A DNA stretch of 64,000 nt, taken from the NCBI GenBank assembly GCA_024509875.1, contig JAMPIV010019869.1, forward strand, positions 535,001 to 599,000, given 5' to 3'. The notes beneath the pieces are model-generated. The model worked only from the letters and a program-made list of their open reading frames with translations, made no database searches and was not told where the DNA came from. Made by a program: the position numbers and the translations under genes. This DNA comes from Oreohelix idahoensis. Lineage: Eukaryota; Mollusca; Gastropoda; Stylommatophora; Oreohelicidae. Below are positions 1-11,449 of the stretch, in pieces. Every line of letters starts with the position of its first letter. Within the stretch, counting starts at the first letter, position 1.

Positions 1-3000
1 AACATATAACACTCTATGCGACTAATTCTTAGGTTAATGAAAACGTGTCACTGATAAAAGTGTTTTTGCGGGATATATGTTCTATGTTATGTTAAGAGTA
101 CTCGTTACTCGAATGGGAGGAGAGTACTCTGATTTCATTTAGACAAGAGTGAGAACTAGGGAATTGACGATGGTAATATATGATTTGTAGAAGTCACAAG
201 TTTTTATATGCTACATAATTCTAAGTAAATACTGACATCTCTGCCCTAGTGACACTCCTCATTTTATTTAATATTATAAATATCGTCCGGGTCAGTTGTG
301 CTTATAGCCTCTAAGAGCGTCCAAATACTCGGATTTTATTGTCAATCTTAAGTTGCTTTTTCGTCATCATTAACTTCCACACGTGTTTGTTTCTGTTCGG
401 AACTACGTATTGGAGATGTCTCTCAGTCTTACCTGAGACCCCCTTAAACACAATTTTATCTTCCCCCTCTTAGTTTACTTTTATTGTCAGTTTTATAAGA
501 GACGGCATAACGTTGAGCTCCGCTGGCCACACGATTCTTATTCTGATCCGTGAATTGGCGGCGAGGAGAAGGACTCTCCGTCTGCTCGATTAGGCCTCCT
601 GTTTTTCTGGAGACACCACCACTGATTGCTATTTAATGGACCTTAGAGTATTGGCGGTCCGCTCTGGAATTTCAGCAAAGCTCTGACCAGGTGCTGACTC
701 AATAACTTTAGTGACACGGTCCACTGGGAAAAACAGAGGTTGTATACCTTCATACTTCAGAATCTTATTTATAATACCCTTCCAGAGCCTGAAACAGCAA
801 TACATAACAAACACTGAGTCAGAGTCCTGGATTAGGCCAACTGGATCAGCCTCATCTATACAAAATTTTCTACCAGTACTACTACCCCCTACATGGTCTA
901 AACTTCACGCCTCTGCCCCAAGTCCAGCATTATTTCCTTTCTAGGTCAATAAGAATAGGTGTCAGTGTACTATTGGATAATTCCATGTAGTTTTACTTTC
1001 TCTGGACACCTTTTTCTGTTCAGAGTTGGAGCAACTTAATATATATATATTTAGGCATGTAGTCAGGTTTCGACTATTATTAAAATATAGGCCTTGTGAT
1101 CTTTTTTATTTTTCTAAATTATTATTTATTTACCTATTCTCATCTTGTTCGCAAATATACATCATAAAAATTCCTCTATAGATCACATTTTCATGTACAA
1201 TACAGATATCAAATCTAACAACACATTCATGGATATAATAATTAAAACAGATTACTTTTCACAAACTGGTTGTGAACATTATCACGTGGATACCCAAGGC
1301 ACATCTATATGCTCGGCACACCCCAATTCACACGATCATCTGCCTGTCTCAGGCATAATTCACCTTTTCTTTATATTGTTATACAAATAAGCTCATCTAG
1401 CTTATGCATCTCTCAGCTATTGTGATGCTTAGAAAGATTGTAATATTTTGAAATGGAATATCTGTTTTAAGATTACGTAATGACGCGTCTAAGTTTAGCT
1501 TTATTTTGGACTATAAGTGCGGGGTTCGGATGGGTTTCTGAAATCCAATCGCTGATCAACTATAATAGTATTACCCAATGCGTTTGACGCTCAACCTGAG
1601 AATCAATAAACGGTTTCCTTCCCATCGATCTGAAAACATTGTGAGCTCTCTACTTCCTACTCATAAATCTTGAGACAATAATTATGAGACATTTATAGTC
1701 CGACATAATCAGTGTTTTAGCTACTATTCATTTATTCCCTCATCCCTAGTACCCATCAAAATAGTGAGGTAACATATTGGACGCTTTTTCCGTATTTTAC
1801 AATGCGCGTGTTAAAAACTCTGCCATCACTGCAGCGATTACTGAATCTCTTTTGGCGCGTCTGTCTGACAGCACCCCCCGCTCACACCACCATTATTCTA
1901 TCTTTTGCTGCCTCATAAGGCTTGCTCAATACATTTGTCGAGCTATGACTATTTGCACCAATAAGCCCATCCTTAACATATTCTTCATCAGCAAGTCATA
2001 AGGAAATCCAATATATATCATAAACTGAGCGAGTCTTCTATGGGGGACAAAAACCTAATTAATGGCCTGCGGAGTTCGCAAAAAATACCTTTGTATTTTC
2101 TTGCACTGACATATTCCTGTTCAGTAAGCCGGCACTCGTTTACACTATCGAAAACTAGGGGTGGGGTCCAGTGGCTGCCGTATCAATTCGTAGTTGTTTT
2201 CAAACAGTAGTAAGTACTTGTTTTTTTTATATCTCAAGTTATGTACGAACCGCCCACCTGTACTTCCGTTATCTGTCAGAGCGTTTTCAGGTTTGACAAT
2301 AAAAACAGTGGAATTCTCATGTGTTTTTGATAAGCGTTAGGTGTTTGGTAAGTTTTAAACACTGTATACTGCTCATTTTGCCAAGTAGTCGTTTTGTTAG
2401 CACTGTTCGATTTGAAAAAAAAAGGCTGTAGGTTGCGCCGCTCTTAGGCCGCACTTACACAGTGATCGGGTAGGTAATTGTGTATCGTGAGGGACGGTGT
2501 TTAGTGTTGCATTGGCGTGTCTGGATTTCAAGCCCTCTGGCCCTTCTTCTTTCTATCTTTAAGGTCCATCTCTGTCAGGTTGTAGTTTATTGGGGGTAAT
2601 GATTTGTAGATAATGACTATGAATGGAATATGGTCCAATGATCATAGCTCAGGCGTGAGCGCTATCATTCAAAGGTTTTTCTGGTTCCAAAGGAAAAATA
2701 CAGCTACACGTTTTATCGAAGAAAGCGTTGCGATGCTAGCGGGGGATTGAAGCAGTGGAGCTTTTAATATCTCGAGTGGGAAGACAAGCGTTTACCAATT
2801 TGGACAGACGAAAAGGTAGGTAAACAACAAGGGGTGATGATCGAGTTTACAGTTCATTGTGACAGGCAATGTTTCTTTTAACCATTATTCTTTCCAGCCT
2901 TTTATGAGGAATATTTATTTTGTTGTTAGGCTACTTTTTAGCACATTTACTCAACAGTTAGATCTTTATTATATGTGGATTTCAAGAATTTCTCACGACT

Positions 3001-3002
3001 CA
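1..3002 (-). repeat. 3' LTR of element A, partial and indel-rich
   Basis: This stretch aligns along its whole length with 7563-9420. Examples are the block near 600-740, which repeats near 8034-8180, and the end 'tctcacga..ca', which repeats at 9411-9420. It ends at CA (3001-3002) directly beside a purine tract in the element's sense. Its first ~190 bases lie outside the window. The alignment is odd: this copy takes about 3.0 kb to cover what takes about 1.86 kb on the right, with very many 1-5 base insertions. The third copy at 63453-64000 agrees with the right copy, not with this one. The short open frames here are not genes. Confidence 0.75.
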
Positions 3003-3020
3003 AATCTCTTCCCCCGCTTT
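3003..3020 (-). other. Polypurine tract candidate of element A
   Basis: On the minus strand this reads GCGGGGGAAGAGATT, immediately followed by the TG that starts the 3' LTR. A purine tract abutting the 3' LTR primes plus-strand synthesis in LTR retrotransposons, and its placement supports the LTR boundary at 3002. Confidence 0.6.
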
Positions 3021-3056
3021 AAAACAGACCGTATATATTGTCAGTGTATTACTTTT

Positions 3057-3644
3057 TTATATTACTACAACATCGTGGAAATTATTTATTAGTTCCTGTG
3101 CTAGAAACGATACAGGTTTGTGATCCGTTTGCAACTTAAATGCCTTCCCATACAGATAAATATTGAATTTCTTTATTGCCCATATTACTGCAAGACATTC
3201 TTTTTCGCTAGTTGAGTAGTGGATTTCAGCTTTATTCAACTTTCTGCTAGCATATGCCACTGGGCTTAATTCCCCATCCAATGCATCTGATTTCTGTAGC
3301 AGAGTTGCACCTAACCCAATATTACTTGCATCCGTCCTTACTATGAATTCTTGACTTAAGTCAGGTAATTTCAAAATGGGTTTACTTGTGAGCTTTTCCT
3401 TCAATTCTTGGTAAGTCATTTCACATTGTGGTGTCCATGTAATGCGATCTGGATGTCCTTTACGTGTCAAATCAGTTAACGGTGCACATATGGAATTAAA
3501 GTTTTTGATATACTTCTGGTAGAAACCACATAATGAGACAAAGGATCTCACGTCCTTCTTGGTTTGTGGTCTCGGGGCTTTCTGTAGTTTCTCTAAATTC
3601 TTTGGGTCAGGGGTCATGTTTCCCTGATAAACTGTGTGTCCCAA
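3057..3644 (-). pseudogene. Element A RNase H domain, truncated
   Basis: This 195-codon frame starts at the RT thumb/connection (GHTVYQG..., 'FYQKYIKNF'), the usual gypsy segment between RT and RNase H. It then carries RNase H motifs: TDASNIGLGA (first Asp), SEKECLAVIW (Glu) and QTDHKPV (second Asp). The frame then runs into unrelated sequence. The last catalytic Asp and the tether (the DNV.AD.LSR block visible in element C) are missing, so about 100 residues have been deleted between 3090 and the LTR. It is separated from RT by one in-frame TAG at about 3649-3651. The enzyme would degrade the RNA of the RNA/DNA hybrid; this copy cannot be complete. Confidence 0.85.
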
Positions 3645-3650
3645 AAATTC

Positions 3651-4322
3651 CTATTCTTTACATCCAACGCAACATTTGGTTGGTCGGGCTGTTAAATTTG
3701 CCTCCCTAAGTCGATCAAACAGCATGTTCAGAGAGTCAATGTGTTCCTCAAATGTTTCTGTTGCTATTAGGATATCATCCATAAAATTTGTTATACAGGG
3801 ATTATTCAGAGGATCCAATAATTTTCTCATCATTCTAGAGAAGACACTAGGCGCATTCTTCAATCCAAATGGCAATCTATTAAACTCATAGTGTCCTTCT
3901 GAGGTACTAAAAGCTAGGTATGGCCTAACCTCAGGCTTTACTGGAATCTGATAGTATCCTTTACTCAGATCCACTTTTGAGAAATATTTAGCTTTATTTA
4001 GTCTGGCAAACAACTGATTTGTATCCGGCAATGGATCTACCTGTCCTTCTGTAATAGCATTCAGTCTCCTGTAATCTATACAGAGTCTATGTTCTCCAGA
4101 GGGCTTCCTTAAGAGTACAACACCGGAACTATACGAAGATTCACTGTGTGAAATAATTCCTTCCTTCAACAAATAGTCTATCTCTTCCTTCAAAGCTTTC
4201 TCCTTAGCAAAAGGAATCGAATAGGGTTTCATACAGACAGGTGTGGGGTCTATCAGTTTCATATCATATTCCAATAAAGTTGTATGCCCCGGTCGGTCCG
4301 TTAACACCTCTGCATTGATTTT
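3651..4322 (-). pseudogene. Element A reverse transcriptase domain
   Basis: This is a typical gypsy RT core. In order it shows the N-terminal 'LTDRPGHT' block, 'YSSGVVLLRKPSGEHRLCIDYRRLN', 'FSKVDLSKGYYQIPV' (first catalytic Asp), 'LAFSTSEGHYEF..LPFGLKNAP' and FMDD (about 3774-3788), the two catalytic Asp residues of the Y/F-x-DD box. The visible frame starts at a GTG and is open upstream only to a stop near 4322, because in the element this domain continues from integrase. It ends at an in-frame TAG just before the RNase H segment. FMDD rather than YLDD groups this copy with element D. Confidence 0.9.
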
Positions 4323-4514
4323 CTAGAACCTGTTGCACTCTCTCTTTCTGATTTTTTCGTTAAATGTGTACTGATTTTCACCTGTGCCGCTGTCCTCACA
4401 GGGGATGTAATGGATATTCAAATGATGAAAGTGGTTCCTTTTTCATCTCCATGGCGATGGACAAGGTCAACAAGTGTGTCTCTTCCTGATGTTCTCTTTC
4501 CAAATATTTCTTCA

Positions 4515-5035
4515 GGAGATTCACATGATAGATTTTTTCTTTCCCCTTCTTATCTATCTTATAATTGTTCTAGACACCTTCTCTAGAACTGTATATGGAC
4601 CCTGCCATCCAATTTGTAACTTATTCTGACTCCCGGGCAAAAGAAGCAGTACCTTCTCTCCCACAGCCAAATTTCTGTCTTTCGCCTTCCTGTTATAATA
4701 GGCAGCATGTTTCTTCCTGGCTTGTTTCAAATTTTCATTGGCAAGTTTCCAGCCAGTTTTTTAAACGAGTGGTCAGCTCATTTACATATTGGTATGAGGA
4801 TGTATGATATATTTTCCTCTGCCTTTTTCATCCGTCCACGTTCTTAACAGAGCTTCGAGTGGACCTTTTATTGGCCTTCCAAACAATAATGTTGCCGGGG
4901 CCATACCGGTTGAACTATGGGGTACCTCCCGATAAGCAAAGAGGGCGGCGTGCAGGTACTGATCCCATGTATCTGGTTTTTCGTGTGCCAACTTTCTCAG
5001 GATCGACATCAACGTGCCGTTAAATCTTTCCACTT

Positions 5036-5088
<53 letters not shown>

Positions 5089-5734
5089 GTTCCCTTGGGG
5101 ATGGTACACACTACAATGGAAGTGTTTGGCCTGGAAGATCCTGAAAACTTCTTCTGTTAGTTTCCCCTTGAACTGAGAGCCATTATCAGTCAAGATTTGA
5201 TTGGGAAAGCCTAACCTTGTGAAAATTGTGAGCAATGCCTCTGCCACATGTTTAGAATCAATCGATGACAGGGCTACCGCTTCTCCCCACATAGAACATG
5301 TGTCCACCAGAGTCAGAATGTAGCTGTTCCTTCTCTTGGTTCGGGTGAGAGGTCCCACAAGATCCACGGCAACTCTCTCAAAGGGTGTTCCCACTATGGG
5401 CATTTCCCCCAGAGTTGCTGGTGCAGTCCAATGTTTAGGTGCTACTCGTTGGCACTCTGGGCAGGATTTTACATATCGTTTGATATCTTCAGTTATCCCT
5501 GGCCAGAAACAGTGACAAGCTATACGCTGTCCTGTTGCGCTGATCCCCATATGACCACTGAAGGGAATCGCATGCCCTAGTTCCAACACTTTAGTCCTAT
5601 ATGAAGTGGGAAGGACCAGCTGTCCGTGACCATTGGATTCAGATCCAGCCTTCCTATATATCAGCTTGTTCTTCATATAAAACTCTCCCTTGCCTGGAGG
5701 TGTATGGGTTTTGGGCAACTTCTTGAAACACGGC
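4515..5734 (-). pseudogene. Element A integrase, split by a homopolymer
   Basis: The order is a zinc-binding H-H-C-C domain (GHAIPFSGH ... CPEC, about 5450-5590), then the DDE core (LVDTCSMW with the first Asp, LTDNGSQF with the second, and the Glu in VERFNGTL after the homopolymer), then a C-terminal GPY/F module (WQGPYTVLEK, about 4561-4625). Integrase inserts the cDNA into host DNA. It sits between protease and RT, upstream of RT. The frame is broken three ways. A 1-nt shift near 5735 separates it from the protease frame. The run of 49 G (C on the coding strand) at 5038-5086 shifts the frame just before the catalytic Glu. Stops occur in the C-terminal part, which is not open as a single frame. 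Confidence 0.85.
5038..5086. repeat. 49-base G homopolymer inside the integrase
   Basis: The run lies between 'ccacttga' and 'ccgttccc'. The related integrase of element D at the same place (about 41440) reads straight through with no run. Here it replaces one base by about 50 and shifts the frame. It produces the proline-rich and glycine-rich open frames in this area, which are not real proteins. Confidence 0.9.
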
Positions 5735-7374
5735 TTGAGTTTTTTTGTCCTCAGCCTGTGCCTTCCTCATCTCATCTGGATGAGTATTTATTGGATTATC
5801 CTCCTCCTTTTTAGACTGTGATCTGGTCTGCACTGTTGCCAATATCACAGGTCTCTTGGGATTCCCCAAGAAGACATATCTACACCCCAATATCAGAGGG
5901 TAGATTGGCTCATTTATCACTGCTGCTTTTATGATTCCTTCCACATATCGCGTTTTCACCTTTATCCGGGCGACGGGAAGTGTCATGGTAGCTACATCCT
6001 TGGTTGCAGTTTGAATCTCCACTGTTTCTGTGGTGTATTGATCGGCCTGCACCAGGTGAGAACTCACAACGGAATCGTAATCTAAACCGGTATCATATAA
6101 ACACCTTATAGTGACACCATTACAGATGAAATCTTCACACACTGGTGGATGGTATGGTTCCTGTAGTTCTGCAGGTTTGACCTTCTTTTCCTTTTTCCCC
6201 GATGTCATAGCAGCACAATGAGGAGGTTTCCTTCTACAATGGTCAGTGTCATGATTGTTCATCTTACAATTTTTACACCACCTTTTTCCTTGGTTGTAAG
6301 ATTTTCTTTCATCATATTTCCTTTCTTCGAATTGTGGGGTTTTATTTTTATTGTCATACCGTGGCCTATCAAATTGGTGCTTACCTCTGTTTTGATCTCT
6401 AGGATCAAATTTATTAATGTTCTGTGGTGCCCTAAAATTTTCCACCTGTTTCTTTTTGTTACCTGATACCTCTGCCTGAGCTGATTGATACCTTTCTGCA
6501 ACATTTAGCAACTCACCCAGCCTCTCTGCACCTTGTTCCATGAGAAACTTTCTCAGGTCTGGAGCCATGGACTCTCTTAATTGTTCTATAAGGACCATTT
6601 CCTTAAGATCTTGGGTTTTCCCCAGAGAAGTCCATTTCTCCAAGTATGTCACTAACCGTGCAGAGAACTGGTGATAGGTTTCACCTGACAGTAGTTTAGC
6701 GTTCCTAAATTTTTTCCTATAAAATTCTGCGTTCTTTTCATATCTTAACAACAGAGCCTGCTTTAGCATGTCATAATTTTCCTGATCACCTCTGCTCATT
6801 TTTGCAAAAACTTCATAAGCTGCCCCACGAAGACCTTGAGATAACTTTAAGCTCCACCTTTCTCTCTCTAACCCATATGTGGTAGCTAATAGTTCATACC
6901 TATTTAGATAGCTCTCAATATCATCGTCTTTCTCAACAAAATGATCTAAATGAAAGTTCATAGCTGAGGTTGAGGCTCCCTGACTAGCAGTGGCATCAGA
7001 GGCAAAGGGACTGGCACCATTTTCAGAAGCATGGCCTTGAAACTCAAACTCCCTTAGTCGTAATTCATGTTCCCTTTGTAATCTCTTCTCCTCCTTTTCT
7101 GCTTCCCTCTCTGCAGCTAATCTCTTCTCTTCCCTTTCTGCAGCCAGTCTCCTTTCTTCTGCCTCCAATTTCTTAGCCTCCTTGTCAGCCTCAATCTGCA
7201 ACCTCGTAGTCTCAGCCTGCAGCCTCTTAGTCTCAGCCTCAGCCTGCAGCCTCTTAGTCTCAGCCTCAGCCTCAGCCTTTAACCTTCTTTCTTCGGCCAA
7301 CCTTTCAGATTCTAATTTTCTTTCGGCCTCTTTTTCTAATCTTCTTTCTTCCCGTTCAATATATTTGTCATAAG
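5654..7374 (-). pseudogene. Element A Gag-protease polyprotein
   Basis: From the first ATG (7300) the frame is 548 codons, and it is open further upstream to the LTR edge. Residues 1-95 are an almost pure Glu/Lys/Arg/Ala coiled coil made of imperfect repeats (AEAETKRLQ). Residues about 115-190 look like capsid N-terminal sequence. Residues about 200-275 (GETYHQF..., IEQLRESMAPDLRKFL, LGELLNVAERY) resemble a SCAN / capsid C-terminal domain. A CX2CX4HX4C zinc knuckle is at 342-355. A retropepsin active site CLYDTGLDYDSVV is at about 400-412, with a hydrophobic LILGC box near 469-473. The N-terminus is probably missing: the coiled-coil coding runs directly into the LTR with no 5' leader. The final ~20 codons are out of frame with integrase. 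Confidence 0.85.
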
Positions 7375-9420
7375 TGTAGTGTAATACAGGTGACCTTACT
7401 TGCTACCACATATTTATATCTCAGTCAGAATTATTCTGGAATATAGTGATGACAACGTTGAATGTCTAGGGTTTTGTAAATGATGATGTGTAAGTCACAA
7501 CAATAACAGACAAATAAACACTTTAATTTATTCCACCACACTTGACAACAGTTTGACACTCACATACATATAACACTCTATGAGACTATCTTAAATAAGT
7601 CACTGATAAATTTTCAAATATTCATGTATTAAGTACTGTTACCAATGGAGATCCTGATTCAATTACACAGTGAACCAGGAATCATAATATATTGTAATCA
7701 CAATTTATATGTACATAATTTATAAATATGAATCTTGTAGTGACATATTTTATTAATATTATAATATGTGGGTCAGTTGTGTAGTAGTCTATGAGGTAAT
7801 ACTGGTTTTATATGTCAATCTAAGTTGTTATTTGTCATCATAACTTCAAGTGTTTGTTTCTGTTGGAACTAGTATTGGAGATGTTCTCAGTTCCTGACAT
7901 TAAAACAATTTATTTCCCCTCTTAGTTTATATATTGTCAGTTTTATAGGGGCATAATGTTGAGCTCCGCTGGCCACAGATTCTTATCTGTCGTGATGGCG
8001 GCAGGAAAAGACTCCTCTGCTCGATAGCCTCCCTGTGTTCTGGAGACACCACACTGATTGCTATATGGACCAAGGAGTATGCGGTCCGCCTCTGGATTCA
8101 GCAAAGCTCTGACCAGGTGCTGCTCAATAACTTTAGGACCACGGTCCCTGAAACAAGAAGGTTGTACCTCCTACTTCAGAACTAATTTATAATACCCTTC
8201 CAGACTGAACACAATACATAACAAACACTGAGTTCAGAGCGGTAGGCCAACTGTCAGCTTCATCTATAAAAATTTTCACCAGTATACTCCTCCCTAATGG
8301 TTACTACGCCTCTGCAAGTCCAGCATTATTTCTTTCTAGTCAATAAGATAGGTGTCAGTGTACTATTTGGTAATTCCATGTAGTTTTACTTTCCTCTGAC
8401 ACCTTCTGTTCAGGTTGGAGCAACTTATATATATATATAGGCCTTGCCTCAGGTTCGCTACTGAACCACGCACATATACAGACATAAATTATTAATTTAC
8501 ATTCAATTTTCATTAAAAGATATCAAATATGTCAAGCTTACCACAATTCATGGAATAATAATAAACAGATACGTTGACTGGTGAAGAATAATTGCACAAC
8601 TTATGGCACAAATTCCGAGCTGCCTCTGTCTCAGGCTTTTATTTATAAAAATATGCTTCTTGGTGTTGTCTGACAGCACCATCATTTTATTTTGGCTATA
8701 ACTTGTTAATTCCTAGACTATTTGCATAACACTTAACATATTCTTTGTCAGCAAGTCACAAGGAACCCAAATATATAAATTTTATGGGGCTAAGTGGCTG
8801 CGTTCAAAATATGTATTTTCTTCTACCTCCTGTTTACTTCGAACACGATGTGGTGTCTGGGTACTGTAATGTTTTCAAACGTAAACCGATATAATGTCAT
8901 GTTTCCTAATAAGCGTTTTTCAGGTTTTTAAACATAACTCTCTTTATGGGTAGTGTTTTTTATCACTGACGATTTGAAAAAAAGCCAGTGCTTGTGGCAT
9001 TACACGCGTGATGGTAGTAATTGTGTATCGCGACGCGTGTTTAGTGTTGCAAGTGTTCTGGCTTTTGCCCCTCCCTTTCTTTCTATCTATCTTTAGTCCA
9101 TCTGTCTTTCGTTTTTGGTAACATAGTGTATAAAATGATATGAATGGAATTTTAAATCTAGGTCAACTTGCGTATCTCAAGGTTTTCTTAGAAAAGCAGC
9201 ACACGTTTCATTGAAGAAAGCGTGTAGAGATGTAGTAGGCTTTTACTATCAACGTGAAACGTTACAATTCGCAGACGAAGTAGAAAACAAGGGGGGATTC
9301 GAGTACAGTCATTGTGACAGCACTGTTCGTTACCATTCTTCTTTCCTTTTATTAAATTTATTTGTTAGGCTTTACATTTACGTTGTAATTTATATATGTG
9401 GATTAGAATTTCTCACGACA
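7375..9420 (-). repeat. 5' LTR of element A
   Basis: This ~2.05 kb segment begins TGTAGTG and ends ACGACA on the plus strand, the TG...CA form of an LTR. It matches 1-3002 and, over its first part, 63453-64000, where the copy also begins TGTAGTG. Just inside (minus strand) I see no clear tRNA-primer site; the Gag frame starts immediately. Homology with the 63.4 kb copy stops at this same TG, which supports the boundary. The right flank (9421 on) is LINE sequence. Confidence 0.75.
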
Positions 9421-10252
9421 CCAACTCCAGCGTCTGCCAGCTATGATAGTGTGCATGTCCTCCTGGTTACTCCGAATAAGTAGTTCTTGGTTGCTGATGG
9501 TGTTTGGCCAAAAGATTCGGAGAATTTTCCTTAGGCAGATTGTGTGGAAGGAGGACAGTTTCGACATTTCCTTCTCTGTTACTCTCCAACATTCCGCACC
9601 ATAGAGAAGCACAGAAAGTACACAGCTCTCATACAGTCTTAATTTGGTGTTTGTGCTGTACTGGGAAGACTTCCAAATGTAGTTGAGAACAGCAAAGGCT
9701 GTTCTCGCTTTATTCATTCTGTTCTTAATGTCCTTGCTTGTTCCGCCGTCAGGTGTTACTATGCTTCCTAGGTAAGTAAATGTGTCTGTCTGTTCTAACT
9801 TCTGGTTCCTTACTGTTATTGGATCAGGATTGCCCAGATTTAGTGTCATGACCTCTGTCTTCTTCAAATTGATGTTCAGGCCAACCTGCTGGCCATACTT
9901 ATTCAGTCTATCGGTTTTGTCTTGAATGTGTTGGTGTGAATGCGCGAGTAGTGCAATGTCATCTGCATATTCCAAATCTTCCAGTGTAGAAAACGTTGTC
10001 CATCTAATTCCTCTTGGACTGCCCTCTGTTGTCTGGCGCATCACCCAATCTATGACTGTTAGAAATAATGTTGTTGATAAGGGGCATCCCTGTCGTACTC
10101 CTGTTTTCACTTCGAAAGTTACATTACTCGATCCAACACTGCACGTAAAGTTAGAATAGAGGCTTTTTATAATGGAAACAATACGGCTGGGAATTCCATA
10201 AGCCCTCAGAATTTTCCATAGGCTGTCCCTGTGTATGCTGTCGAAAGCCCTT
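9421..10252 (-). pseudogene. Non-LTR (LINE) reverse transcriptase fragment
   Basis: The translated segment contains FDSIHRDSLWKILRAYG, TGVRQGCPLS, the active site YADDIALLAHS (about 9955-9970), 'GLNINLKKTEVM', 'FTYLGSIVTPDGG' and a C-terminal 'LLYGAECW' to 'LRKILRIFWP' block. This is the palm-to-thumb half of a LINE ORF2. It is cut on the left by the LTR of element A at 9420 and on the right by transposon-like sequence at about 10252. The N-terminal endonuclease is absent. The C-terminal style is RTE- or CR1-like; I cannot fix the clade by eye. It differs clearly from the LINE at 53061-54065. Confidence 0.8.
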
Positions 10253-10339
10253 AGTAAGAGACAAGCAAGGAAATCTCATCACCACAGCACAGGGGCAGGA
10301 AACAAGATGGGCAGAGCACTTCAGAGAAACACTGAATAA

Positions 10340-11159
10340 GGGGAGAAGCTGCAAGTCTGGATAATTTATGAACGCAGGAGCAACCAATGCATCCAGAACC
10401 TCATCTTGATATGTCACAGCATTAACATTTCCACGGAAGACGTGAAGAGGCAAGCGATGGTGAAAACTGAATCCTCCCAAATGTGAATACTGCCACCTCC
10501 AAATCGGTTGTGCTGACGAACACAGCAATCTGCAAAGCGCTCTCCACACCGTCGCCAAATCTGCATACGTCCATCAGCAAAAGATATGCTGAATCTGCTC
10601 TCGTCTGTGAATAGGACATCATCCCACTGCAGTCTAGTCCATCTGACATGTTGCTCTGCCCATTGCAGGCGCTGCTGACGATGTCTGTGAGTCAAGTTTG
10701 GCCCAACATAAGGTCGTCTTGCAGTAAGGCCTGTTTCTCTGAGTCGTCGTATGACTGTCATTCGAGAGACTTGCCCACATCTACCCACTATTGCTCTTGC
10801 TGTTTGACTTGCCGGGAGAGAACGATTCCTTAGGTGACTCAGCACAATATGACGATCTTGCGCAGGGGTAGTAACTCGTGGTTGGCACTCCGAAGTCTAT
10901 CCCTGGCACTGCCAGTGGTTCCGTAACGTTCATTGAGACGTACAATAGTGCTGTGGTGGCAATTCATCCTTCTGGCAATGGCCCGCGAGCTCATTCCGGT
11001 CTCCAACATACCAATGGCTCGTTGGCGGTCGTTTTCAGAGAGTAGTGGCATTTCAAGCCCATGTACTGGGTGTTTTGTCTCAACGGCCTTTTTATACCGA
11101 GTATACTGCCACAACACGTGCACATTTTCAGGGTCATAGCTGTTGGAATCGTGTTGCAC
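10340..11159 (-). pseudogene. Tc1/mariner-type transposase remnant
   Basis: Two frames read in order. 10839-11159 encodes a helix-turn-helix DNA-binding part (SENDRQRAIGMLETGMSSRAIARRMN, then STIVRLNERYG). 10414-10845 continues with VSRMTVIRRLRETGL and the start of the catalytic domain with VLFTDESRF (first Asp of DDE, about 10600-10625). A further frame holds HVFRGNVNAVTYQDEVLDALV near 10390-10460. Homology then stops around 10340, before the second Asp (normally in a DNAR-H motif) and the third acidic residue. There are at least two frameshifts. It sits against the LINE fragment, so it may have jumped into it. I could not identify terminal inverted repeats. Confidence 0.85.
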
Positions 11160-11347
11160 GTGTAACTTTCATTGTTTTCATGTAGTCTGTACACAAACCC
11201 GTGGGTTGAATCATGCACTTTCCATTCCAGCAGCCATTCGCTCTCTACCTCATGACAAACACGGGGAAAATCCATTCCCACACTTTTTTTTCCCAGCTTC
11301 TCGGCATCAGTATATATATAATAGTGGTGCGTTTTTAATGTGCTTAA

Positions 11348-11348
<1 letters not shown>

Positions 11349-11406
<58 letters not shown>
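11349..11406. repeat. (TA)n microsatellite, ~58 bp
   Basis: Uninterrupted TA dinucleotides. The YIYI open frames across it are artefacts of the repeat. Confidence 0.95.
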
Positions 11407-11410
<4 letters not shown>

Positions 11411-11449
11411 CAGCTTGTGAGCACTTGATAAACAGGTGAATAAAATGCT

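Larger units (their letters stand above)
1..9420 (-). mobile_element. Element A: Gmr1-like Ty3/gypsy LTR retrotransposon, degenerate
   Basis: The element reads right to left. The 5' LTR is at 7375-9420, gag-protease at 5654-7374, integrase at about 4515-5734, RT at 3651-4322, truncated RNase H at 3057-3644, and the 3' LTR runs from 3002 past the window edge. Integrase lies upstream of RT, which is the order known for Gmr1-like elements and not for typical gypsy. No env-like frame follows RNase H. Coding is broken by an in-frame TAG between RT and RNase H, a frameshift between protease and integrase, a homopolymer in integrase, and loss of the RNase H C-terminus. The outer right flank is a LINE fragment, so A probably inserted into that LINE. 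The left target duplication is outside the window and cannot be checked. Confidence 0.85.

Noticed and set aside
3003..3060. env-like gene after RNase H in any of the LTR elements
   Set aside because: In A, O, C and D the LTR or its non-coding 3' segment follows RNase H within about 0.5 kb, so there is no room and no open frame for an envelope protein.
4917..5144. Glycine-rich or proline-rich protein
   Set aside because: The residues come from the 49-base homopolymer in integrase; the flanks are integrase on the minus strand.
7400..7412. tRNA primer-binding site TGGTAGCAAG on the minus strand at the element A LTR
   Set aside because: It resembles a primer site but lies inside the LTR as defined by shared homology with the 63453 copy, which also contains it.
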